A DNA stretch of 37,442 nt from Cryobacterium algoritolerans (GTDB taxonomy: Bacteria > Actinomycetota > Actinomycetes > Actinomycetales > Microbacteriaceae). Positions 22,985-32,561 of the stretch are shown in pieces. The DNA lies in NCBI RefSeq assembly GCF_004402785.1, contig NZ_SOFP01000070.1, forward strand, positions 1 through 37,442. Direction: 5' to 3'. The notes under the pieces were generated by a model that searched no databases, was not told the origin of the DNA, and saw only the letters and a program-made list of their open reading frames with translations. The first letter of the stretch is position 1. Every line of letters starts with the position of its first letter. The position numbers and the translations under genes are program-made.

Positions 22985-25021
22985 ATGAACTCGCGAGCAG
23001 CAACCGACGAGCGCGCTGTCCCGGCCACCCCGTTCTCCCACAACGGCATCGCCTTCGGCTGCGACTACAACCCGGAGCAGTGGAGCCCGGAGGTCTGGGT
23101 GGAGGACGTCGCTCTCATGCAGGAGGCCGGCGTGAACCTGGTCGCCATCAACATCTTCGGCTGGGCCCAGCTCGAACCAAGGCCGGGGGAGTACGACTTC
23201 ACCGCCCTCGACGCGATCATCGACCTGCTGCACTCCGGCGGAATCCGGGTCAACCTCGGCACCGGAACCTCGTCACCGCCGCCGTGGCTGACCACGCTGC
23301 ACCCCGAGATCCTTCCGATGGCGGAGGACGGCACCACCCGCTACCCCGGAGGCCGCCAGGCCTGGTGCCCAAGCTCCGCGGTGTTCCGCGAACGAGCGAT
23401 CGCCCTGGTCGAAAAGGTCGCCGAACGCTACGGCAGTCATCCGGCGATCGCGCTCTGGCACGTGTCCAACGAGCTCGGCTGCCACAACGCGCTCTGCTAC
23501 TGCGACGACACAGCGGCGGCCTTCCGCGCCTGGCTGCAGGCCCGATACGGTACCATCGACGCACTGAACGCAGCCTGGGGGACCTCCTTCTGGAGCCAGC
23601 GATACGGCCAGTGGAACGAGATCCTCACCCCGCGGCTCACGCTGTCCAGCCGCAACCCAGGCCAGGCACTTGACTTCCACCGGTTCAGCTCGGACGAACT
23701 GCTCGACTACTACCGCCGGGAGACCGCGGTTCTCCGCCGGCACAGCTCCGTTCCGGTGACCACCAATTTCATGGTCGCCGCGCACATCAAGAACCTCGAC
23801 TACTGGTCCTGGGCGCCGGGCGTCGACGTGGTCGCCAACGACCACTACCTGGACAACCGGCTGGCCGATCCCCTCACTGAGCTCGCCTTCGCCGCCGACC
23901 TCACCCGCGGTCTCTCCGGCGGTGCACCCTGGCTGCTGATGGAGCACTCCACCGGGGCGGTCAACTGGCAGCCGGTGAACCTGGCCAAGACGCCGGGGGA
24001 GATGGCCCGCAACTCCCTCACCCACGTCGCCCGCGGCGCCGACGCGGTCTGCTACTTCCAGTGGCGAGCCTCCCTGCAGGGCTCGGAGAAGTTTCACTCC
24101 GCGTTGATGCCGCACGCCGGCACCGACAGCGCACTCTGGCGCGACGTGGTCGACCTGGGCGCCGCCATCGACCGGCTGGGCGAACTCGCCGGCTCCGCGG
24201 TGGTGGCAGATGCCGCGATCATCTTCAGCTGGCAGGCGCAGTGGGCCGCCGATGGGGAATCTCGCCCGTCGCAGGAGGTGCGCTACCTCGACCAGGTGCT
24301 TGCCCTCTACCGGGCCCTGCACGAACTGGGGATCACGGTCGACGTCGTCTCCCCTGACGCGGACCTCTCCGGGTACCGCCTCGTCGTCGCCCCTGCCCTC
24401 TACCTGGTCACCGACGAGCAGGCCGCCAACCTCACCGGCTACGTCGCAGCCGGCGGGCACGCCGTCGTCACCTTCTTCAGCGGCATCGTCGACGAGGACG
24501 ACAGGGTGCGCACGGGCGGTTACCCCGGAGCATTCCGTGACCTGCTCGGCATCACCGTCGAGGAATTCTTCCCGCTCGCGCCCGGCCGGCAGGTTGCCCT
24601 TGACACGGGTGCCGCTGCGAGCCTGTGGACCGAACTCCTCCGCCCGGCCGGGGCCGAGGTGATCGCCAGCTACCTGAACGGCCCGCTACCGGGCATCCCG
24701 GCCGTTACCCGCAATGCGCACGCCGCCGGCACCGCCTGGTATCTCGCGACTGCGCTCGAGGCCGGGGCGTTGCGTGACCTGATGCGCACAATCGCGCAGC
24801 AGGCCAGGGTCACCGCGATCGGCCCGGAGAGCGACGGCTCGGTCGAGGTCGTTCGCCGGGCAAGCGCCACCGCCAGCTACCTGTTCATCATCAACCACGG
24901 CGGCATGGAACTCACCCTGCCGGCGACCGGCCACGAACTCATCACCGGTGAACCGGTCGGCCGCGTCGTGCGCGTTCCGGCCGGCGCCGTTCGCGTCATC
25001 AGAGAGGACACCGCATCATGA
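22985..25021 (+). CDS. GH42 beta-galactosidase
   Basis: A 678-residue GH42 enzyme without signal peptide. The N-terminal TIM barrel starts FGCDYNPEQW; the acid/base is Glu163 in WHVSNELG and the nucleophile Glu320 in LLMEHSTG. A Cys cluster (CPSS, then CHNALCYC) matches the zinc site of many GH42 proteins. The middle trimerisation domain and the small C-terminal beta domain follow. ATG 22985 is preferred, with AGGGAG just upstream; ATG 22931 lies inside an operator and is unlikely. It should cleave beta-galactosides taken up by the adjacent transporter. The stop overlaps the next start (ATGA at 25018). Confidence 0.95.
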   Translation: MNSRAATDERAVPATPFSHNGIAFGCDYNPEQWSPEVWVEDVALMQEAGVNLVAINIFGWAQLEPRPGEYDFTALDAIIDLLHSGGIRVNLGTGTSSPPPWLTTLHPEILPMAEDGTTRYPGGRQAWCPSSAVFRERAIALVEKVAERYGSHPAIALWHVSNELGCHNALCYCDDTAAAFRAWLQARYGTIDALNAAWGTSFWSQRYGQWNEILTPRLTLSSRNPGQALDFHRFSSDELLDYYRRETAVLRRHSSVPVTTNFMVAAHIKNLDYWSWAPGVDVVANDHYLDNRLADPLTELAFAADLTRGLSGGAPWLLMEHSTGAVNWQPVNLAKTPGEMARNSLTHVARGADAVCYFQWRASLQGSEKFHSALMPHAGTDSALWRDVVDLGAAIDRLGELAGSAVVADAAIIFSWQAQWAADGESRPSQEVRYLDQVLALYRALHELGITVDVVSPDADLSGYRLVVAPALYLVTDEQAANLTGYVAAGGHAVVTFFSGIVDEDDRVRTGGYPGAFRDLLGITVEEFFPLAPGRQVALDTGAAASLWTELLRPAGAEVIASYLNGPLPGIPAVTRNAHAAGTAWYLATALEAGALRDLMRTIAQQARVTAIGPESDGSVEVVRRASATASYLFIINHGGMELTLPATGHELITGEPVGRVVRVPAGAVRVIREDTAS

Positions 25022-25974
25022 GCGCACCCGCCGCTTCGCTAACGGATGCTCGGGGCGGTGCCGCCCGGCCATCGAAGTCCAGGGCCAGGAGGTCGCGAGC
25101 GCCGAAGGTGCGGGTGCACCACACCGGGGCGATCCTCGCCTTCGTGCTCCCGTTCGGTATCCTGTTCGGATTGTTCTACCTCGTGCCGATCGGCTACGCG
25201 ATCTACGAATCGCTACTGGTGATCAAGCGTGAGGGCACCTTCGGCGCCGCCACGGAGGTGTTCGGCGGCTTCACCCAGTACTTCCTGGTTTTCCAGAACG
25301 GGCCGTTCTGGCAGTCGATCGGCCGGGTGCTCATGTTCGGCGTCGTGCAGGTTCCGATCATGCTCGGCCTGGCGCTGCTGTTCGCGCTGCTGCTTGATTC
25401 GCCGCTGCTGCGCGGTAAGCGCTTCTTCCGTCTCGCCTTCTTCGTGCCGTACGCGGTTCCGGGCGTCATCGCGGCAATCATGTGGGGATACCTCTACTCG
25501 CCCAATCTGTCGCCGTTCAGCGCCGTCACGGAGAACATCAACTTCCTCTCGGCCGACCTCGTATTGTGGTCGATCGCCAACGTCGTTACCTGGGTCTACG
25601 TGGGCTACAACATGCTCATCATCTACTCCGCGCTGCTCGCCATCCCCACCGAACTGTACGAGGCCGCCCGTCTCGACGGGGCGGGCCAATTGCGGATCGC
25701 ATGGTCGGTGAAGATTCCCCTGATCATGCCGGCGATCGTGCTCACCGCGATCTTCTCGATCATCGGCACCCTGCAGCTGCTCGCCGAACCGCAGGTGTTC
25801 CGCAGCTTCAGCTCGGCGGTGACCAGCACGTTCACCCCGAACCTCACGGTCTATTCGACCTCCTCCATCCCGAACTTCAACCTGGCCGCCGCGTTCTCCG
25901 TCGTGCTGGCCCTGGCCACGTTCATCCTCTCCTTCACATTCCTGAAGTTCACCCAGCGGAAGGAAGCCCAGTGA
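25018..25974 (+). CDS. ABC sugar permease, MalF type (locus 2)
   Basis: A 318-residue CUT1 permease with a basic N-terminus and six helices. The EAA motif is ELYEAARLDGAGQLRIAWSVKIP. The start overlaps the beta-galactosidase stop and the TGA overlaps the next GTG (GTGA at 25971), so the three genes are translationally linked. It forms a pore with the following permease for the sugar delivered by the lipoprotein at 26989. Confidence 0.93.
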   Translation: MSAPAASLTDARGGAARPSKSRARRSRAPKVRVHHTGAILAFVLPFGILFGLFYLVPIGYAIYESLLVIKREGTFGAATEVFGGFTQYFLVFQNGPFWQSIGRVLMFGVVQVPIMLGLALLFALLLDSPLLRGKRFFRLAFFVPYAVPGVIAAIMWGYLYSPNLSPFSAVTENINFLSADLVLWSIANVVTWVYVGYNMLIIYSALLAIPTELYEAARLDGAGQLRIAWSVKIPLIMPAIVLTAIFSIIGTLQLLAEPQVFRSFSSAVTSTFTPNLTVYSTSSIPNFNLAAAFSVVLALATFILSFTFLKFTQRKEAQ

Positions 25975-26894
25975 GCACCATGAGTCCCGCCCCCGCAGAG
26001 CAGAAGCGAGGCATCCGCCCGGCCCAGTCGAAGATGCCGCAGGCACCGCGCGCGCAGCGCGAGAGTCCCCTCGCCCGTGGCGGCGCCCTGATCGTGATGG
26101 GCGTCTTCACCCTCTACTTCCTGGTGCCGATCTGGTGGCTGCTGGTGGCGGCGTCGAAGAATCGTTCCCAGTTCAACACCACCAACCCGCTCTGGTTCGC
26201 CGACTTCTCCCTGTTTGAGAACATCGGCAACCTGGTCGCATACCGCGACGGCGTCTACCTCAAGTGGCTCCTCAACAGCGCCCTCTACGCCGGCGGCGGC
26301 GCGGCCATCGGCACCATCATCGCCGGAATGTGCGGTTACGCCCTCGCCAAGTACCGCTTCCCGGGCCGCGAACTCATCTTCAATGTCGTGCTCGGCGGGG
26401 TGCTCGTGCCCGCCACGGCACTCGCGCTGCCCCTGTTCCTGATCTTCTCCCAGATCAGCCTCACCAACACGTTCTGGTCGGTGTTCCTGCCGAGCCTGGT
26501 CAGCCCGTTTGGGGTCTACCTGGCCCGGATCTACGCATCGGCCAGTGTGCCGGACGAGCTGATCGAGGCCGCCCGCCTCGACGGCGCCGGCGAGGTGCGC
26601 ACGTTCTTCACCGTCTCGGTGCGGATGATGGTGCCCGCCCTGGTCACGGTATTCCTGTTTCAGTTCGTCGCCATCTGGAACAACTTCTTCCTGCCGCTGA
26701 TCATGCTCCGGGACGAGACTCTGTTCCCGGTCACGCTCGGCCTCTATGCCTGGAACTCGCAGGTGAACCAGATCCCCGTGTTGCGCGACTACGTGCTGAT
26801 CGGCGCCCTGTTGTCGATCATCCCGCTGATCATCATCTTCCTTCTCCTCCAGCGCTTCTGGCGGAACGGCCTCAGCGCCGGTTCGGTCAAGTAG
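25971..26894 (+). CDS. ABC sugar permease, MalG type (locus 2)
   Basis: A 307-residue MalG-like permease; six helices, EAA motif DELIEAARLDGAGEVRTFFTVSV, and the family block WNNFFLPLIMLRD. GTG 25971 overlaps the upstream stop and ATG 25980 is an in-frame alternative. A 94-base gap before the binding-protein gene contains no obvious terminator. Confidence 0.92.
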   Translation: MSTMSPAPAEQKRGIRPAQSKMPQAPRAQRESPLARGGALIVMGVFTLYFLVPIWWLLVAASKNRSQFNTTNPLWFADFSLFENIGNLVAYRDGVYLKWLLNSALYAGGGAAIGTIIAGMCGYALAKYRFPGRELIFNVVLGGVLVPATALALPLFLIFSQISLTNTFWSVFLPSLVSPFGVYLARIYASASVPDELIEAARLDGAGEVRTFFTVSVRMMVPALVTVFLFQFVAIWNNFFLPLIMLRDETLFPVTLGLYAWNSQVNQIPVLRDYVLIGALLSIIPLIIIFLLLQRFWRNGLSAGSVK

Positions 26895-26988
26895 CCCCCA
26901 AACCGCACCTCCCGCATCACCCGCACCACAGCACCATCCGTTTGGACAGACCAGGCGGATTCCCTCCCCAAGAGAAAAGAAGAACATA

Positions 26989-28314
26989 ATGCGAATGAAG
27001 AAAAGAGCAGTCGCCGTCGCCTTGCTCACGGCGGCCACCGTTGCCCTCACGGGCTGTGCCACCTCCGGTTCCACCGGCACCGATGCCGCAGCCTGCGCCC
27101 CATCCAAGGGCAAGGTCAACCTGACCTTCACCACCTGGATTCCCGGTATGGAAGACACCGTCGCGGTGTGGAACAAGGCCAACCCTGACGTCCAGGTCAA
27201 GGTGCAGACCGGCCCGAACGGCAACGGCGGCACCTACCAGAACTTCTTCAACCAGCTCAAGGCCGGCAACGCGCCGGACCTGGGCCAGATCGAATACGAC
27301 GCGCTGCCGAACTTCCGGGTGCAGGACGGCCTGACCGACCTGGCCGCGTGCGACGGCGTGCTCGCCGCGAAGAGCGACTTCGTCGACTGGACCTGGGGAC
27401 AGGTCAACTTCGGCGAGGACAAGTCGGTCTACGCCATCCCGCAGGACGCCGGCCCCATGGCCATGTTCTACCGTGCCGATCTGTTCAAGGCGCACAACAT
27501 CGCGATTCCGACCACCTGGGCCGAATTCGCCACCGCGGCGGAGAAGGTGCGCGCCACCGGCGGGTACATCACCAACTTCTCCCAGAGCGACATCAACCAG
27601 TTCGCCGGGTTCGTCTGGCAGGCCGGCGGAAAGTGGTTCAAGAGCGACGGCGACAAGTGGACCGTCGACCTGACCGACCCGACCACAACCAAGGTCGCCG
27701 CCTACTGGCAGGACCTGATCGACCGGGACCTCGTGTCGACGAACCCGCCGTGGACCGATGAGTGGAACAACGCCTACAACTCCGGCAGCGACTGGACCTG
27801 GAACTCCGCAGCCTGGGGTGCCAACTCCATCGCCAGCGGCGCCCCGGACACCGCGGGCAAGTGGGCCGTGGCCCAGTCCCCGCAGTGGAAGGCCGGCGAC
27901 AAGGCCAGCGGCAACTGGGGTGGTTCGTCGACCGCCGTTTTCAAGGGTTCCAAGCACCCCTACGAGGCCGCGAAGTTCGCCCTGTGGCTGAACACCTCCG
28001 ACGAGGCGCTCACGATGCTGAACAAGTCCGCCAACCTCTACCCGGCGGCCAAGTCCGGCCTCGACCTGCCTGCTCTCAAGGCCGGCGTGCCGTTCTACGG
28101 CGACCAGGCGATCTACGACGAGTTCGCAATCGCATCCGCCCAGGTCTCCCCGGACTTCGTTTGGGGCCCGACCATGACCCAGACCTACAACGATGTCTCT
28201 GACGGTTTCAAGGCTGCGGTCAGCGGCAAGGGAACCCTCGCCGAGGCGTTGAAGGTCGGCCAGGCCAACACGATCGCGGCCATGTCGGCGCAGTCGATCC
28301 CGGTCAACAAGTAG
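26989..28314 (+). CDS. ABC sugar-binding lipoprotein (CUT1, locus 2)
   Basis: A signal peptide with lipobox LTGC (Cys23) followed by a Ser/Thr/Gly linker marks a surface lipoprotein. The 441-residue protein is a family 1 solute-binding protein: LTFTTWIPGMEDTVAVWNKANP, AGNAPDLGQIEYDALP, IPQDAGPMAMFYRADLF and WGGSSTAVFKGSKHPYEAAKFALWL. Context points to a galacto-oligosaccharide ligand. It lies after the permeases, unlike in locus 1. ATG 26995 (MKKRAV) is an alternative start; the purine-rich stretch upstream is a weak ribosome binding site. Confidence 0.93.
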   Translation: MRMKKRAVAVALLTAATVALTGCATSGSTGTDAAACAPSKGKVNLTFTTWIPGMEDTVAVWNKANPDVQVKVQTGPNGNGGTYQNFFNQLKAGNAPDLGQIEYDALPNFRVQDGLTDLAACDGVLAAKSDFVDWTWGQVNFGEDKSVYAIPQDAGPMAMFYRADLFKAHNIAIPTTWAEFATAAEKVRATGGYITNFSQSDINQFAGFVWQAGGKWFKSDGDKWTVDLTDPTTTKVAAYWQDLIDRDLVSTNPPWTDEWNNAYNSGSDWTWNSAAWGANSIASGAPDTAGKWAVAQSPQWKAGDKASGNWGGSSTAVFKGSKHPYEAAKFALWLNTSDEALTMLNKSANLYPAAKSGLDLPALKAGVPFYGDQAIYDEFAIASAQVSPDFVWGPTMTQTYNDVSDGFKAAVSGKGTLAEALKVGQANTIAAMSAQSIPVNK

Positions 28315-28341
28315 GAGCCGAACGACACCCAGTCGGTCATC

Positions 28342-28370
28342 GGGTGGCCGGTCCTCGCGGCCGGTCACCC
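28342..28370 (+). promoter_or_regulatory. intercistronic hairpin between lipoprotein and GH36 genes
   Basis: GGGTGGCCGG (28342-28351) can pair with CCGGTCACCC (28361-28370), one mismatch in ten, with a 9-base loop. No U-tract follows. It may stabilise the abundant binding-protein mRNA or lower transcription into the glycosidase gene. Confidence 0.4.
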
Positions 28371-28438
28371 CGCTTCGTCTCACGTGTTTCATCCGTTCCA
28401 TCCGTTCGCGCAATGACAACCAGTTAGCAGCAGATCAC

Positions 28439-30619
28439 GTGAGTTCCCCTGCCCGGACCGAAGCCGCGTCGGGTGCCCCGACGATGGTCCACCACCTGCG
28501 TGCCGCGGGCACCAGCCTTGTGCTGGATGCCCGCGGCCCGGGCGTACCCGTCGTCGTGCACTGGGGCGGCGATCTGGGGACGCTCTGCGCCGTCGACCTG
28601 GTCTTGCTGGCCGATTCGGCGGTGCCGGCCATCCCGCCGAGCTCGGTTGACATCCCGCTCCGTCTGTCTCTGCTTCCCACGCACAGCGAGGGCTGGAGCG
28701 GCCGCCCCGGAATCACCGGATTCCGCGTCGGTAACGGCACGCCCCCCCTCGATTTCCGCCTCACTCAGGTGCGTCCGGTCGGCCCGCTTTCCGTCGCCAT
28801 CCTGCTGACGGATGCCTCCGCCGGCCTCAGCCTCCGAACCGACCTCGAACTCTCTGTGCAGGGTGTGCTGCGCCTGCGGCACACCCTCACCAACACCGGC
28901 GGGTCCAGCTTCGAACTCGGCTCACTCGACGTCACCCTGCCGGTGCCCGACCGCGCCGCGGAACTGCTCGATTTCACGGGGCTGTGGAGCCATGAGCGCA
29001 GACCGCAGCGCAGCATCCTCGGTCAGGGCGTCTGGAGCCGCGAGTCACGGCACGGTCGCCCCGGCCACGACGACGCCTTCCTGACCGTCGCCGGAACCCC
29101 AGGGTTCGGGTTCCGCGCCGGCGAGGTCTGGGCCACCCACCTGGCCTGGAGCGGCGACAAGCGCACCTGGGCCGAGAGGAGTCCGCTGGGCGCGGCAACG
29201 CTCGGCAGCGGCGAGCTGCTCGCTCCCGGCGAGCTGAGCCTGGCCCCCGAGGAGAGCTACTCCTCGCCCTGGACAGTGGCCGTGTATTCGGCTGACGGGC
29301 TCGACGGGCTGTCGGCCAGGCTGCATCCGTGGATTCGTTCCTGGTCGACACTCCGGGCCGCCGAGGCTCCCGGCGGCCGGGCCCTCCGGCCGCGATCGGT
29401 CGTGCTCAACACCTGGGAGGCGGTCTACTTCGACCATGACCTGCCCGCCCTGACCCGCCTCGCCGACGTGGCGGCACGGGTCGGCGTCGAACGGTTCGTC
29501 CTCGACGACGGCTGGTTCACCGGCCGATCCGACGACCGGCGCGCGCTCGGCGACTGGTTCGTCGACGCGGCCACCTGGCCCGACGGGCTGCACCCGCTGA
29601 TCAGCCACGTGCGGGGTGCGGGGCTCGACTTCGGCCTCTGGGTGGAACCCGAGATGGTGAGCCCGGACTCGGACCTGGCCAGGCAGCATCCGGACTGGGT
29701 GCTCGGCCCCGAGGGGTCGCCGACGTGGCGGTTCCAGCGGGTGCTCGACCTCGACAACCCGGATGCCTTCGCCTGGCTGCTCGCGCGGCTGGGGGATCTG
29801 CTCACCGAATATCCGATCAGCTATCTGAAGTGGGACCACAACCGCGACCTGCTGGCCGGATCGGCGCACCGTCAGACGACGGCCCTCTACCGGCTGATCG
29901 ACGCCGTGCGGGCCGCGCACCCCGCAGTGGAGATCGAGTCCTGCGCGTCTGGTGGCGCGAGGATCGACCTCGGCATCCTCGAACGGGTCGATCGGGTCTG
30001 GACCAGCGACACCAACGACCCGCTTGAACGGCAGTTGATCCAGCGTTACACGGGCGTGCTCGTGCCGCCGGAATATCTCGGCGGCCACCTCGGCGCGGCG
30101 ACCGCGCACACCACCGGGCGCACCGCAGCCCTCGCCTTCCGGCTCGCCACCGCGCTGTTCGGCAGTGCCGGCATCGAATGGGACCTGACCCACGCGAGTG
30201 AGGTCGAGCTCGACTCGATCGCGGAATGGGCGGCCAGATACAAGGCGCTCCGGCCCCTGCTTCACTCGGGTACCGTCGTACGGGCCGACCCGAGCGACCC
30301 GGCGCTCGAACTGCACGGTGTCGTGTCGGCCGACCGCGCCTCGGCCGTATTCGCCTATGTGGCCCTGGCCGCCCCGCGTGCAGCCCTGCCCGCGCCCCTC
30401 CGTTTCCCCGGCCTCGACCCCGAGCGGAGTTACCGGGTGGCACCGCTCGAGCTGGGCGCCACTCCGCGCACGGTGCAGGATGCCCCGCCCGGCTGGCTCG
30501 GCGCGGGCGGCATCACCCTACCCGGCTCGGTGCTCGAAACCGTCGGGCTGCCCGCGCCGCTGCTCTCCCCGGAGCAGGCAGCGCTCTACTCGATCGATAT
30601 GGTGCCGGCGCTGCCGTAG
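28439..30619 (+). CDS. GH36 alpha-galactosidase
   Basis: A 726-residue cytoplasmic GH36 enzyme: N-terminal beta-sandwich (~1-310), catalytic TIM barrel with VLDDGWF and DFGLWVEPEMVSPDSDL, nucleophile Asp466 in YLKWDHNRD, CASGGARID, acid/base Asp524 in TSDTND, and a C-terminal beta domain. All expected catalytic motifs are intact. GTG 28439 is the probable start; no strong ribosome binding site precedes it and an internal ATG lies 15 codons later. With the GH42 enzyme and transporter it completes a route for galactosides with alpha- or beta-linked galactose, such as raffinose-type sugars and galacto-oligosaccharides. Confidence 0.93.
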   Translation: MSSPARTEAASGAPTMVHHLRAAGTSLVLDARGPGVPVVVHWGGDLGTLCAVDLVLLADSAVPAIPPSSVDIPLRLSLLPTHSEGWSGRPGITGFRVGNGTPPLDFRLTQVRPVGPLSVAILLTDASAGLSLRTDLELSVQGVLRLRHTLTNTGGSSFELGSLDVTLPVPDRAAELLDFTGLWSHERRPQRSILGQGVWSRESRHGRPGHDDAFLTVAGTPGFGFRAGEVWATHLAWSGDKRTWAERSPLGAATLGSGELLAPGELSLAPEESYSSPWTVAVYSADGLDGLSARLHPWIRSWSTLRAAEAPGGRALRPRSVVLNTWEAVYFDHDLPALTRLADVAARVGVERFVLDDGWFTGRSDDRRALGDWFVDAATWPDGLHPLISHVRGAGLDFGLWVEPEMVSPDSDLARQHPDWVLGPEGSPTWRFQRVLDLDNPDAFAWLLARLGDLLTEYPISYLKWDHNRDLLAGSAHRQTTALYRLIDAVRAAHPAVEIESCASGGARIDLGILERVDRVWTSDTNDPLERQLIQRYTGVLVPPEYLGGHLGAATAHTTGRTAALAFRLATALFGSAGIEWDLTHASEVELDSIAEWAARYKALRPLLHSGTVVRADPSDPALELHGVVSADRASAVFAYVALAAPRAALPAPLRFPGLDPERSYRVAPLELGATPRTVQDAPPGWLGAGGITLPGSVLETVGLPAPLLSPEQAALYSIDMVPALP

Positions 30620-30636
30620 CCGCGCCCCACGAGCAG

Positions 30637-30676
30637 AGCGGCGCCGTCCGGGGAAACCCACCCGGACGGCGCCGCT
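30637..30676. terminator. bidirectional hairpin terminator
   Basis: AGCGGCGCCGTCCGGG (30637-30652) and CCCGGACGGCGCCGCT (30661-30676) form a perfect 16-bp stem with an 8-base loop between the convergent GH36 and alcohol dehydrogenase genes. It lacks a U-tract, as is common in high-GC Actinobacteria, and can serve both strands. Confidence 0.75.
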
Positions 30677-30691
30677 CACGCTGACCGCCGG

Positions 30692-31771
30692 TCAGTAGGT
30701 GATCACCACACGGCCGTCGATCTTGCCGTGCTTCATCTCTTCGAAGACCGTATTGATCTCGTCGAGGCCGCGGGTGGTTACGGTCGGATGGATCAGGCCG
30801 CGGGTGAAGAAGTCCAGCGCCTCGGCCATGTCCTTGCGGGTGCCCACAATCGACCCTCGGATGGTCAGCCCCTTGAGCACGATGTCGAAGATCGGCGCGG
30901 GAAAGTCGCCCGGCGGAAGACCGTTGAACACAATCGTGCCACCGCGGCGCACCTCGCCGATCGCATGCGCGAACGCCCGCGGGTGCACGGCCGTGACGAG
31001 CACGGCGTGGGCCCCGCCGGTCTCCCGCTGAATGACCTCGATCGGGTCCTCGTTCATCGCGTTCACGGTCAGTTCCGCTCCGTGCAGGCGGGCCAGGGCG
31101 AGCTTGTCGTCGGCAACGTCCACGGCGACGACCCGGAGACCCATCGCCTTCGCGTACTGCACGGCCAAGTGGCCGAGCCCGCCGATGCCGGAGATGACGA
31201 CCCACTGGCCCGGTTTGGCCTCGGTCATCTTCAGGCCTTTGTAGACCGTGACGCCCGCGCAGAGCACCGGGGCGACGGCGACGAGGTCCATGCCCTCCGG
31301 GATGCGCACGGCGAAGCGAGCGTCGACCAGCATGTACTGGCCGAACGACCCGTCCACGCTGTAGCCGCCGTTCTCCTGTTGCTCGCACAGGGTTTCCCAG
31401 CCGGTCTGGCAGTACTCGCAGCTGCCACACGCCGACCAGAGCCAGGCGTTGCCGACGACGTCGCCCACGGCGAGGTCGGTGACACCTTCACCGAGGGCCA
31501 CGACCCTGCCGACGCCTTCGTGGCCGGGGATGAACGGTGGGCTTGGCTTGACCGGCCAGTCGCCCTCGACCGCGTGCAAGTCGGTGTGGCAGACGCCGGT
31601 GCTGATGAGTTTCACGAGGGCCTGGCCGTGCCCGGGCGTGGGGATCGGGACATCCTCGATCGCCAGGTCATGGCCGAAGGTCCGGACCACGGCCGCCTGC
31701 ATGGTCGTGGCGGTGATTGTGTCCGGCGTCTCACGGCCGGCTTCGCGGGTGGTCGTTTCAGTCAATGTCAT
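30692..31771 (-). CDS. adhP: zinc-dependent alcohol dehydrogenase, AdhP type
   Basis: A 359-residue medium-chain dehydrogenase. Catalytic zinc ligands are Cys61 (CHTDLH), His84-Glu85 (GHEGVG) and Cys171; structural zinc is bound by Cys115, 118, 121 and 129 (CGSCEYC spacing). The Rossmann motif is SGIGGLGHLAVQYAK, and AVDV suggests NAD. The preferred start is ATG 31771, with GGGAG at optimal distance; the frame is open to 31849 but without similarity. The N-terminus has a ~24-residue Thr-rich extension compared with AdhP. It should interconvert primary alcohols and aldehydes. The symbol rests on motif similarity only. Confidence 0.88.
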   Translation of the reverse strand: MTLTETTTREAGRETPDTITATTMQAAVVRTFGHDLAIEDVPIPTPGHGQALVKLISTGVCHTDLHAVEGDWPVKPSPPFIPGHEGVGRVVALGEGVTDLAVGDVVGNAWLWSACGSCEYCQTGWETLCEQQENGGYSVDGSFGQYMLVDARFAVRIPEGMDLVAVAPVLCAGVTVYKGLKMTEAKPGQWVVISGIGGLGHLAVQYAKAMGLRVVAVDVADDKLALARLHGAELTVNAMNEDPIEVIQRETGGAHAVLVTAVHPRAFAHAIGEVRRGGTIVFNGLPPGDFPAPIFDIVLKGLTIRGSIVGTRKDMAEALDFFTRGLIHPTVTTRGLDEINTVFEEMKHGKIDGRVVITY

Positions 31772-32262
31772 TGCTTCACTCCCTAGTACGAACGTCATCG
31801 TCCGTGGTCCGAGGCTAGGTCGTGGTGCGTTGCGCGAGCTTGCGTGCAACGTTGCGGGCGCGGTGGGCGTCGTGGTCGAAGACGCGCGGCGCCACCCGAG
31901 GTGAACTCACCCGGTCGGCGCCGCTGCTACGTCTGCTCACGCTACCGCGTGCATGCGGAGACGCCACCATCGAGCGCGGGCCGCCCCCGCTCGCCCAGGG
32001 TGTACCGGCGCTGGTGGCGGCCGGTCTGGCCCTGGCCCAGGGTGACGGATGCCTGCCCGCCCGGCGCAAGTCCGCCTCGTCGGCACCCGCGCCCACCGCA
32101 GTCGTGCCGGGGCCGGGGGCATCACCCTCGTCGTGAACGGGCGTCGTGCCCGCGTTCGGTGGCCAGGCCTCGGGAGCCCCCGTGGTGAGTGGCCGGGCGT
32201 ATTCGATACGTTGCACTGTGGACCGCGTGTGCGGCTCGCCCGGATTTAATCCGAGGAGGGGT
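31772..32262. other. intergenic region, no credible gene
   Basis: About 490 bases upstream of the alcohol dehydrogenase. Several GC-rich frames are open on both strands, but none has a ribosome binding site with a recognisable product, and composition is Pro/Arg/Ala-rich as expected from chance frames. It may hold the dehydrogenase promoter and decayed sequence at the edge of the accessory region. Confidence 0.4.
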
Positions 32263-32325
32263 GTTGTGCGTCTCCGTGGATGACGATGAGGCCGGGGTTG
32301 TGCGTCGCGGTGGGTGACGATGGGG
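32263..32325 (+). repeat. two direct repeats of ~29 bp (left cluster)
   Basis: GTTGTGCGTC followed by a CCGTGG-like stretch and TGACGATG(A/G)GG occurs at 32263-32291 and again at 32297-32325, 34 bases apart, with 25 of 29 positions equal. The TGACGATGAGG core recurs in inverted orientation at 33263-33296, on the other side of the DUF6431-like pseudogene. Confidence 0.65.
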
Positions 32326-32561
32326 GTGTCGATATCGGCGGCGTCATCGTGACGAGCAGCGATGGTCGCGGACGAACGCCTGGGCCGTGATCGTCATGAG
32401 GATCCTGGCCGGCCTGGCCGGCCTGGTCGGCCTGGTGGACCTGGTCGGCACGGTGACGGCGACCGCCACACCCTCACCACGAGGTGGCCCCTTCCCCGGC
32501 CGGGTGTGGTGGTCAAGAGTTACCGGCATGACCGTGTGGCAGCAGAATGGAGCCGGACGCG

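Noticed and set aside
23273..24460. Long minus-strand frame opposite the GH42 gene
   Set aside because: Shadow frame; GH42 catalytic motifs and codon pattern support only the plus strand.
31815..32216. Open frames on both strands upstream of the alcohol dehydrogenase
   Set aside because: No ribosome binding site and no domain; amino-acid composition is that of chance frames in GC-rich DNA.
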